A stretch of 53,966 bases of DNA from a virus. This document shows positions 49,018-53,966 of this stretch, piece by piece (position 1 is the stretch's first letter; the number at the start of each line of letters is the position of its first letter). The notes beneath the pieces were generated by a model. That model saw only the letters and a list, made by a program, of their open reading frames with translations, searched no databases and had not been told where the DNA came from. The translations under genes were made by a program, and so were the position numbers. The DNA lies in IMG/VR virus record IMGVR_UViG_3300042885_002233, positions 1-53,966 of that record; one strand, written 5' to 3'.

Positions 49018-49893
49018 TTAGAATGTAAGCCATGGGTTTTGAGAGCGCATCAAACGGGATTTATACTGGCCAAGGTTTTCAGCATCACCCGGTAGCAGGT
49101 ATGAGGGGAACGCTGTTTTGTTCTCTTTGGCGAAGTCTCGCAACAGTTTTCTGTCGCTTTTCATGTTCCAAATGGATTTTGACTTTGAAATTTCAATGTC
49201 GAGTTTTTTTCCAAGGTCTTTTCTAAGGGATTCGCGTTCAGCCGCTTCACGTTGGGCCGCTTCAACAGCCTCACGTTGGGCACGTTCAGCCGCTTCGCGT
49301 TGGGCACGTTCAGCCGCCTCACGTAGACCCCGGTTGGTTCTTTCGACAGCTTCTTGTGCGACACGCTCAGCCGCTTCGCGTTGGGCACGTTCAGCCGCTT
49401 CGCGTTGGGCACGTTCAGCCGCTTCGCGTTGGGCGATAACCAACGGTGCGCTGTTGTAACCGTCTTGTCGGGCCTCAGCGATAAGGCGCGATGTATCGGC
49501 AGCTTGCGCGTATTGGCCGTGCAAGATGTCAAGAGTCGCCGTTGCTTGTTGCGGGGGCACGGCAAAAAATTCTTGCTCTCCACCAGCAGCGTTTGGGTTC
49601 AGGTTGACAAAGTTGTAAATGGCGTGCGCTTGCGATTCGTACTCCAGCGCTTCAGCTTCGGTGTCGAATTCGTATGCGGCAAAAACGCTCAGGTTGTTGT
49701 TGAGCATCCCGCCGTGGGGGCTGTTGCTGTTCCAATGGTCGCAGCGCGTCGTCGGGTTACCCTTGCCAATTTTGCACAGGTTCGGGTCGATGCGAGACGC
49801 AAGCACGTAAACAAATGCGTTGCCGATGTACTGATTCGCGGCGGGTTGCGACAACCCGGCGCTTCGATAATTTGTTGCTCTTGGCAGTGGCAT
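49018..49893 (-). CDS. T5orf172/GIY-YIG-like protein with coiled coil
   Basis: The 291-residue protein begins with a T5orf172-type (GIY-YIG superfamily) domain: AFVYVLASRIDPNLCKIGKG, RCDHWNS, then VFAAYEFDTEAEALEYESQAHAIYN with the Glu-rich helix. A repeated coiled coil (AQREAAER units, about 152-222) follows, then a basic C-terminal helical domain. It may be a nuclease or a DNA-binding protein with a long spacer. The repeats are nearly exact in DNA. Confidence 0.7.
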   Translation of the reverse strand: MPLPRATNYRSAGLSQPAANQYIGNAFVYVLASRIDPNLCKIGKGNPTTRCDHWNSNSPHGGMLNNNLSVFAAYEFDTEAEALEYESQAHAIYNFVNLNPNAAGGEQEFFAVPPQQATATLDILHGQYAQAADTSRLIAEARQDGYNSAPLVIAQREAAERAQREAAERAQREAAERVAQEAVERTNRGLREAAERAQREAAERAQREAVEAAQREAAERESLRKDLGKKLDIEISKSKSIWNMKSDRKLLRDFAKENKTAFPSYLLPGDAENLGQYKSRLMRSQNPWLTF

Positions 49894-49907
49894 GGTGGTT
49901 TCTCCGA

Positions 49908-50360
49908 TTAAGCAAACAAAACGTCAATGAAGGCAAGCGCAGCGCGGTACGCTTTGCCGTGCTGGTTGTCGCCGTGGGTGTTATCCACGGCAGCGGCAAA
50001 GGCCGTGCGGGCACCTTTGAAGCATCCTGTTTCGATGAACACTCCGCCGTCGGTTTTCAGGGCCAGCAACGTATCGTTGCGGCTTCCGACGTTGCCGATG
50101 GTGGTAAAGGTTTCGATGGTGTGAGTGTGGCGTTTCGCGCCGCGCAGGCCCGCGCCGCGCAGGTCCGCGCCGCGCAGGTCCGCGCCGCTCAGGCCCGCGC
50201 CGTACAGGTTCGCGCCGTACAGGCCCGCGCCGCGCAGGTCCGCGTAGCTCAGGTTCGCGTCGCGCAGGTCCGCGCCGCGCAGGTCCGCGCCGCGCAGGGT
50301 GTCGGCTTCAACGGTGTGCAGCACTTCGCCCGTGCGGCTGTGTTTGATTTCGATGGTCAT
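49908..50360 (-). CDS. Pentapeptide-repeat protein
   Basis: The 150-residue protein has about eleven pentapeptide units (A(D/N)[18 protein letters not shown]) over residues 21-75, forming a right-handed quadrilateral beta-helix. The C-terminal half is a separate alpha-beta domain ([22 protein letters not shown]). Some pentapeptide proteins mimic DNA and protect or inhibit gyrase; whether this one does is unknown. The start has a copy of the early leader. Confidence 0.85.
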   Translation of the reverse strand: MTIEIKHSRTGEVLHTVEADTLRGADLRGADLRDANLSYADLRGAGLYGANLYGAGLSGADLRGADLRGAGLRGAKRHTHTIETFTTIGNVGSRNDTLLALKTDGGVFIETGCFKGARTAFAAAVDNTHGDNQHGKAYRAALAFIDVLFA

Positions 50361-50397
50361 GGTCAGGTTCTCCAGTTGGTTAAAAGTTCACACTGCA

Positions 50398-50417
50398 AAG
50401 GGTTGCACGCAACCCTT
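50398..50417 (-). other. Intercistronic hairpin, family copy B
   Basis: AAGGGTTG and CAACCCTT around a 4-base loop, followed in the mRNA by TGCAGTG and the early leader. Confidence 0.75.
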
Positions 50418-50422
50418 CACAC

Positions 50423-50818
50423 TTAAACCCCTTTCAGTGCATTGATCAGGCCCGAACGGGACACAGTGCCGGTTTCACCGATGCGGGGCACGTGCAGGCG
50501 CACGACGGTAACGTCGCTGGGCCAGCGGAACAGCCACGACAACAAGATTTCCCGGTCGGCGGGGTGGATGTCGCCTTCAGCGTTCGTCGGCACGGTGTAG
50601 TGGGGGATGGTGCCAGCGGTTCGGGCAGGCTGGGTCGCGGCAGGGGGCACGGGCGGGGCCGAATCGGTCACGATGATATTGAACAAAGGCAAGCGGTGGT
50701 CCTTGGCACCGCTATGGGCTTGGATGCCCGAGTGTTGGGCGAAGGTCTCAGCCAGCACAAGGGCGCGGGCCAGTTGGTCGGGGGTCGCCGTGGCGATGGT
50801 CAGGGTGATGTGGTCCAT
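50423..50818 (-). CDS. 131-residue hypothetical protein
   Basis: An alpha-beta N-terminal half (HITLTIATATPDQLARALVLAETFAQ), a Pro/Ala linker, and a C-terminal helical/beta part (LLSWLFRWPSDVTVVRLHVPRIG). No family is recognised. Confidence 0.6.
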   Translation of the reverse strand: MDHITLTIATATPDQLARALVLAETFAQHSGIQAHSGAKDHRLPLFNIIVTDSAPPVPPAATQPARTAGTIPHYTVPTNAEGDIHPADREILLSWLFRWPSDVTVVRLHVPRIGETGTVSRSGLINALKGV

Positions 50819-50831
50819 GATGGTCTTTCAG

Positions 50832-51023
50832 TTATTTGTTGGTATCGGCAAAGCCGGTCAGGGTGTAGGTGTCTTGCCACTCTTTACCGCAGTCGTCGCA
50901 AATGATGTCTTGCCAAGCGGTGCCAGCGTCAACTTGCACGTGGTCGCCCGTGAGGTTGAGACTGCCACAGTGAGGGCATTTGGTGCCCCCGTGGTCGAGG
51001 TATTCCTGATTCGTCATGGTCAT
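50832..51023 (-). CDS. Zinc-ribbon protein
   Basis: The start at 51023 follows CACCGGAGAATCTGAA; a Met two codons later is an alternative. The 63-residue product is a typical zinc ribbon: KCPHCGS then IICDDCGKEW. These domains bind DNA or proteins. Function unknown. Confidence 0.7.
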   Translation of the reverse strand: MTMTNQEYLDHGGTKCPHCGSLNLTGDHVQVDAGTAWQDIICDDCGKEWQDTYTLTGFADTNK

Positions 51024-51061
51024 TTCAGATTCTCCGGTGGTGTCATGCAAAATTGCACTGA

Positions 51062-51083
51062 TGATCGATGCACGCATCGATCA
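51062..51083 (-). other. Intercistronic hairpin, family copy F
   Basis: TGATCGATGC and GCATCGATCA are perfect 10-base arms with a 2-base gap (effective loop about 4-6). In the mRNA, TTTTGCATG and the early leader follow. Confidence 0.75.
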
Positions 51084-51092
51084 GCGGTGAAA

Positions 51093-51395
51093 TCAAACGG
51101 TGTATGCCCGGTCAGCTTTCAAGCCAGTCACGATGCCGTCTACAAAGGCACGAATGACGTAATAGGCTTGCCCCAGCGGCAGCACCGGGGTGATGCAGTA
51201 GGTGGCACCCGATTCGTTGGCCACACGGGCCAGTGAATAACCGCCGTTGCGGCCTTCGATGGTGAAGTGGTCGCGGTTCGTTTTGCGGTCGGTCGCGGTG
51301 GGGTCGCCTTGCCAATACGTTGCAGGGCTCCCGGTCAGGCGGTTGGCCCGGTCGGCCAGTGCTTCCAGTTGCTTGCGTGTCTTGCGTTCAGCCAT
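51093..51395 (-). CDS. 100-residue hypothetical protein
   Basis: The start at 51395 follows CACCGGAGAATCATC. A basic helical start (RKTRKQLEALADRANRLTG) precedes a beta-rich part (YSLARVANESGATYCITPVLPLGQAYYVI). No family is recognised; the look is of a small phage protein that folds alone. Confidence 0.6.
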   Translation of the reverse strand: MAERKTRKQLEALADRANRLTGSPATYWQGDPTATDRKTNRDHFTIEGRNGGYSLARVANESGATYCITPVLPLGQAYYVIRAFVDGIVTGLKADRAYTV

Positions 51396-51435
51396 GATGA
51401 TTCTCCGGTGGTGGTGGTGGTTGAGTGAGGATTGA

Positions 51436-51463
51436 ATTGTAGCATAGTATTTTATGCTGTCAC
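51436..51463 (-). promoter_or_regulatory. Early promoter of gene 51093
   Basis: Leftward GTGACA and TACAAT are 16 bases apart. The spacer AGCATAAAATACTATGCT is the best dyad of the family, with perfect 6-base arms. Confidence 0.65.
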
Positions 51464-51796
51464 GGCTTCGATGGCCTTGGATTTGCGATACGTGGTCCAC
51501 GTGTCAGCCAAGGTGTCGTTGAACAGGCCAAGGAATTCGGGCACCTTATCAGCCGGGATGCTTTTGCGGGTTTCTTCACGGGCCAATTCATGGGCCGGAT
51601 AGGCTTCGGTGCCGTTGGAGTACAGGCGAAACGGGATGCGGACAAATTGGCCGATCTGGTAAGCGGCAGCGTCAAGGTCGTTGGCCGCGAAACTGAAAAC
51701 CCGGCGGCTGTTTTCGGTGATAACCCATACGCCACGAAGGCCGAATGAGTTGGTGTTTTCGCTGCGACGGATGACAAGGCAGTTGAAGTTGGTCAT
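51452..51796 (-). CDS. 114-residue hypothetical protein
   Basis: The start at 51796 follows ACCACCGGAGAATCATC. A beta-rich N-terminus (NCLVIRRSENTNSFGLRGVWVITENSRRVFSFA) and a helical C-terminus (KVPEFLGLFNDTLADTWTTYRKSKAIE). The end lies within the promoter of the next gene. No family is recognised. Confidence 0.6.
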   Translation of the reverse strand: MTNFNCLVIRRSENTNSFGLRGVWVITENSRRVFSFAANDLDAAAYQIGQFVRIPFRLYSNGTEAYPAHELAREETRKSIPADKVPEFLGLFNDTLADTWTTYRKSKAIEAVTA

Positions 51797-51832
51797 GATG
51801 ATTCTCCGGTGGTTGATTAAGGGAACACTGCA

Positions 51833-51854
51833 AAGCACCCGGTGGGGGATGCTT
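51833..51854 (-). other. Intercistronic hairpin, family copy C
   Basis: AAGCA and TGCTT form the outer stem, with a mismatch and a CC/GG inner pair. In the mRNA, TTTGCAGTG and the early leader follow. Confidence 0.65.
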
Positions 51855-51866
51855 CACGGTGGGCTC

Positions 51867-52052
51867 TCAGGGGCCGGTAAGGCCCGTTTCGCGTTCCCAA
51901 ATGATTTGGGCAGCGTCGAGGTCGTCGCGGTCCAGCGCGTCGAGGTAATCGCGCCGTGTGCCGATCATGAAAGTATTCACGATGTAGAAACGGCGGCGCA
52001 GGGCACGGGTTTGGCGGTCGGTCTCGCGCAGGGCCAGTAGTAGGTGGTTCAT
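51867..52052 (-). CDS. 61-residue helical protein
   Basis: The start at 52052 follows AACCAACCGGAGACCCTGACC. A basic, helical protein (LLLALRETDRQTRALRRRFYIVNTFMIGTRRDYLDALDRDDL). Function unknown. Confidence 0.55.
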   Translation of the reverse strand: MNHLLLALRETDRQTRALRRRFYIVNTFMIGTRRDYLDALDRDDLDAAQIIWERETGLTGP

Positions 52053-52071
52053 GGTCAGGGTCTCCGGTTGG

Positions 52072-52215
52072 TTATTCACAAAGGATGAAACAGCGCAGGG
52101 CGGCTTCGGTCTCGCACTCGGTATCGGTGTCACACTGATACGGCGATTCTTGCGCTGCAAGGATTGACGCGAGGGCGAGGGCAGCGAGGAAAACGGAAAT
52201 GGATAGGCGGGTCAT
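52072..52215 (-). CDS. 47-residue secreted Cys-rich peptide
   Basis: The ATG at 52215 is ATGA-coupled to the gene upstream and has a GGAG site. The product has a clear Sec signal peptide (MTRLSISVFLAALALASILAA, cleavage likely near residue 21) and a short mature part with four cysteines (YQCDTDTECETEAALRCFILCE), probably with disulfides in the periplasm. Function unknown. Confidence 0.6.
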   Translation of the reverse strand: MTRLSISVFLAALALASILAAQESPYQCDTDTECETEAALRCFILCE

Positions 52216-52388
52216 GCTTGGGCTCCGGTGGTTGTCAGGGCCGTGATACGGCAGTCAGGGTGCAGGGCTTTGACCCCGTGCGCGGCCAATTGCTCGGCAG
52301 CGTATTCGCTGCGGGCTTGCGCAGTGAACGTGAGGGTTCGGGATTCGCCGTTGACGATGAACGATACGGTGGTGGTGAATGTGGGCAT
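52212..52388 (-). CDS. 58-residue hypothetical protein
   Basis: The start at 52388 gives a small beta-then-helix protein (TTTVSFIVNGESRTLTFTAQARSEYAAEQLAAHG). There is no Shine-Dalgarno, only AACCAACCACC before the start. Its 3' end is coupled to the secreted-peptide gene. Confidence 0.55.
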   Translation of the reverse strand: MPTFTTTVSFIVNGESRTLTFTAQARSEYAAEQLAAHGVKALHPDCRITALTTTGAQA

Positions 52389-52398
52389 GGTGGTTGGT

Positions 52399-52572
52399 TT
52401 ATGCAAAAACGCCAGCAAGCAAAAGCAAACCGCCAAACGCAAACCCGCCCCATGCAATGGCGGTCCACGTTGCGACAAAAAGAGCGGCAATCTTGCCTTC
52501 GTCGGTGTCGGGGGCTTTGCTCACGCAAAACAAAACCCAAGCGATAAAAGCGATGATGACGATAAAGATCAT
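52399..52572 (-). CDS. 57-residue two-helix membrane protein
   Basis: The ATG at 52572 follows CACCGGAGAAACCACC. The protein has two hydrophobic segments (about 1-17 and 28-57) with a short charged loop (SKAPDTDEGK) between them. It is likely an inner-membrane hairpin protein. Function unknown. Confidence 0.65.
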   Translation of the reverse strand: MIFIVIIAFIAWVLFCVSKAPDTDEGKIAALFVATWTAIAWGGFAFGGLLLLAGVFA

Positions 52573-52606
52573 GGTGGTTTCTCCGGTGGTTGAGGGACTA
52601 ACTGCA

Positions 52607-52630
52607 AACCGCTCTTTTGGAAAAGCGGTT
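52607..52630 (-). other. Intercistronic hairpin, family copy D
   Basis: AACCGCT and AGCGGTT arms with an extended A-T inner stem and one bulge. In the mRNA, TTTGCAGTT and the early leader follow. Confidence 0.75.
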
Positions 52631-52648
52631 CACGGTTCGACCGTTGGG

Positions 52649-52963
52649 TTATTCGGGGATGAAATACTCGGGGTTGAAGCTCCAGCCCCAAGCGTCAGAT
52701 TTGGGGCCGATCAGGGCTCCGGTCTTGCCGTTGTCAGGGGATACGGCGATACAGTCTTGGTGGAGGGCGATTGACAATTCATATACCGATTGGGCGGTTA
52801 ACCCGGTGGCAATGATGATGGCGGTTTGTTCAGTGGCCGATTGTTCAAAACGCACAATGTCAAAGTTGTCGGTGTGCTGCAAAATTGCAGTTTCAACTTC
52901 CGATGAATGCAGGGTTTCGCCCGTATTGGTGTTCAGGCCGATGTTCAGGGTCAAGGTTGTCAT
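52649..52963 (-). CDS. 104-residue hypothetical protein
   Basis: A mixed alpha-beta protein (TLTLNIGLNTNTGETL, ILQHTDNFDIVRFEQSATEQTAIIIATGL) whose N-terminus resembles the start of several small early proteins here. The start follows CCGGAGAATCCACC. No family is recognised. Confidence 0.6.
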   Translation of the reverse strand: MTTLTLNIGLNTNTGETLHSSEVETAILQHTDNFDIVRFEQSATEQTAIIIATGLTAQSVYELSIALHQDCIAVSPDNGKTGALIGPKSDAWGWSFNPEYFIPE

Positions 52964-53013
52964 GGTGGATTCTCCGGGGTTCGATGCGGCGGGATTGCTG
53001 CATCATGGTGTGA

Positions 53014-53043
53014 ATTGTAGCATACTATTTTTAATTTCCGTAT
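53014..53043 (-). promoter_or_regulatory. Early promoter of gene 52649
   Basis: Extended -10 TGCTACAAT after an A-rich spacer (AAATTAAAAATAGTATGC); -35 (ATACGG at 18 bases) is poor. Confidence 0.5.
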
Positions 53044-53075
53044 GCCGGGGAAAAATATTTTGTAGGGACAAACCC

Positions 53076-53288
53076 TTAGATTTCAAGCGCGTCAATTCGG
53101 GCTTGGGCACGGGCCAGCGACAAAAACCAGTCAGCCCATAACAGCTCATAAGTCTCGCTGGGTTCGTCGATGCGTTCGGCTTTCGCATAGTACTGAACGC
53201 CACCGCTGTTAAAGATGACTTGCATGAGCGTGACGGTGATGCCCGATACGCTGTCGAACTGTTCAATGATGCGTGATGCTTGGGACAT
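53076..53288 (-). CDS. 70-residue protein, first gene of the leftward block
   Basis: The start at 53288 follows AACCAACCGGAGAGCCACT. A small beta-helix protein (GITVTLMQVIFNSGGVQYYAKAERID, YELLWADWFLSLARAQARIDALE). As the first gene downstream of the early promoter at 53317 it may be among the earliest expressed. Function unknown. Confidence 0.6.
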   Translation of the reverse strand: MSQASRIIEQFDSVSGITVTLMQVIFNSGGVQYYAKAERIDEPSETYELLWADWFLSLARAQARIDALEI

Positions 53289-53316
53289 AGTGGCTCTCCG
53301 GTTGGTTGATGGATGT

Positions 53317-53344
53317 ACTGTACCATGAATTGTGGTTCGGTCAA
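53317..53344 (-). promoter_or_regulatory. First leftward promoter
   Basis: Leftward TTGACC and TACAGT are 16 bases apart, with TGG before the -10. It lacks the spacer element of the other early promoters and lies at the edge of the repeat region, so it may be regulated differently. Confidence 0.6.
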
Positions 53345-53427
53345 TAGCTTTTTTAAGACTGTTACACTTTTTTACGTTAAATTTTACGGGGATTCGGGGA
53401 TTCGGCGATTCGTTCTCTACAGGAAAG

Positions 53428-53558
53428 CATTCTCTATTCTCTACAATTCTCTCATTTTTCTATACTATTGCGCGCGGGAGGTTTTTCTCTATAGATTTTT
53501 CTATACTAGGAAAAATTAGGGTATAGGAAAACGGGGTGTTCGTAGAGAATAGAGAATG
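53428..53558. repeat. 17-bp perfect inverted repeat with long spacer
   Basis: CATTCTCTATTCTCTAC (53428-53444) is the exact reverse complement of 53542-53558. The 97-base spacer contains two copies of TTTTTCTATACTA. Confidence 0.85.
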
Positions 53559-53645
53559 GTTTTGGAAAAGTCTGAGAATGCCCCACGGGCGAATCGGCGT
53601 AAATTTAACTAAAACCACGGTTAAAACGCTAATAGCACAACTTAA

Positions 53646-53702
53646 AGCGTATCGGCGTATCCCTAAACGCTAAACAGCGTATCGGCGTATCCCTAAACGC
53701 TA
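53646..53702. repeat. 27-base direct repeat, two copies
   Basis: Copies at 53646-53672 and 53676-53702 begin AGCGTATCGGCGTATCCC and have a period of 30 bases. A diverged third copy (AGCGTATCAGCGCA) starts near 53717. Confidence 0.85.
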
Positions 53703-53777
53703 TTTCGCCAACTTAAAGCGTATCAGCGCACCGCTTAAATTTAACTTAGCGCATCGGCGAATCTTGTAACACACTAC

Positions 53778-53819
53778 AAATAAAGCGTATCACGATACAA
53801 ATAAAACGTATCACGATAC
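53778..53819. repeat. 21-base direct repeat, two copies
   Basis: Copies at 53778-53798 and 53799-53819 differ at one base and share CGTATCACGATAC, which is itself partly palindromic (GTATC/GATAC). The GTATC core also occurs in the 27-base repeats. Confidence 0.85.
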
Positions 53820-53837
53820 AAATAGTTTGTCCTAGGG

Positions 53838-53915
53838 TTCGCCGTCTCTCTGATTCGCCGTCTCTCTGATTCGCCGTCTCTCTGATTCGCCGTCTCTTGA
53901 TTCGCCGTCTCTCTG
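53838..53915. repeat. 16-base direct repeat, five copies
   Basis: TTCGCCGTCTCTCTGA is repeated at 53838, 53854, 53870, 53886 (15 bases) and 53901. The array ends just upstream of the TATAAT at 53926. Confidence 0.9.
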
Positions 53916-53966
53916 TTCTTGATTCTATAATTGAAACCGATTCTCCGATTCGGCCCTGAAAGGGAA

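Larger units (their letters stand above)
53345..53966. other. Non-coding repeat-rich region, candidate origin/control region
   Basis: No credible gene is present. The region has an AT-rich part (53430-53520), a 17-bp inverted repeat, three types of direct repeat and a TATAAT box at 53926-53931 facing right. It lies upstream of the whole leftward gene block. Iteron-like repeats beside an AT-rich stretch suggest a replication origin; a packaging or genome-end role is also possible. Confidence 0.55.

Noticed and set aside
53838-53915. CRISPR array
   Set aside because: Repeats are 16 bases and directly adjacent with no spacers, and no cas genes are nearby.
1-53966. Portal and terminase genes
   Set aside because: No gene of suitable size with a Walker A plus nuclease layout (terminase) or portal-like helical layout was found; they are probably outside the window.
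1-53966. Integrase or lysogeny module
   Set aside because: No recombinase, excisionase or attachment-site-like structure was recognised; the XRE and RHH genes alone do not indicate lysogeny.
1-53966. tRNA genes
   Set aside because: I did not see a convincing cloverleaf or T-loop sequence by eye; a covariance-model scan would be decisive.

Overview
The window is a large part of the genome of a tailed double-stranded DNA phage of a Gram-negative, moderately GC-rich bacterium. The gene order is podovirus (T7-like): scaffold, major capsid protein, connectors, tail, a GNAT-fold gp13-like protein, gp14/gp15-like internal virion proteins, a lytic transglycosylase and a giant ejection protein. Three lipobox lipoproteins, the transglycosylase and a spanin-like pair point to a Gram-negative host; the base composition and early sigma70-type promoters would fit a freshwater Burkholderiales host, but that is inference. 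No integrase, portal or terminase gene is visible. The phage is therefore probably lytic, and the window is incomplete at one or both ends.

Region 1 (1-5.2 kb, + strand): end of a tail protein, lysis-type membrane proteins, a candidate spanin pair, a DUF5675 protein, a holin-like protein, a tail fibre with an S74 intramolecular chaperone, and two tandem paralogous cysteine-rich virion proteins. Region 2 (5.2-8.4 kb, +): small proteins, scaffold, major capsid protein and a probable decoration protein, closed by a strong terminator. Region 3 (8.4-9.8 kb, - strand): an inserted cassette of ribbon-helix-helix protein, acidic protein and GIY-YIG homing endonuclease, with divergent promoters at its upstream edge. 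Region 4 (9.8-29.7 kb, +): connectors, tail proteins and the ejection apparatus, ending in one 3401-residue protein.

Region 5 (29.6-42.1 kb, -): replication genes. They are an HDAC-superfamily deacetylase, SNF2-type helicase, DUF3310 protein, XRE regulator, VRR-NUC nuclease, family-B DNA polymerase with 3'-5' exonuclease, DUF2815 protein (likely ssDNA binding), DUF2800 RecB/Cas4-like nuclease and a VapE-type primase-helicase. Region 6 (42.1-53.3 kb, -): about 35 small accessory genes, many coupled by ATGA overlaps, including three DNA-endonuclease-like genes and a pentapeptide-repeat protein. Region 7 (53.3-53.97 kb): non-coding and rich in direct and inverted repeats, a candidate origin or control region.

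The most notable signals are: (1) a family of early promoters sharing an extended -10 box, several with a dyad in the spacer; (2) a repeated 5' leader (AACCAnC-GGAGA) before a dozen or more early genes, often preceded by a hairpin whose stem sequence varies while its shape is kept; (3) long inverted repeats just upstream of the polymerase, the VapE gene and gene 41617; (4) shell and tail proteins carrying vicinal cysteines, while the ejection proteins (over 4200 residues in four consecutive genes) have none; (5) a phage HDAC-fold deacetylase with an intact zinc site.
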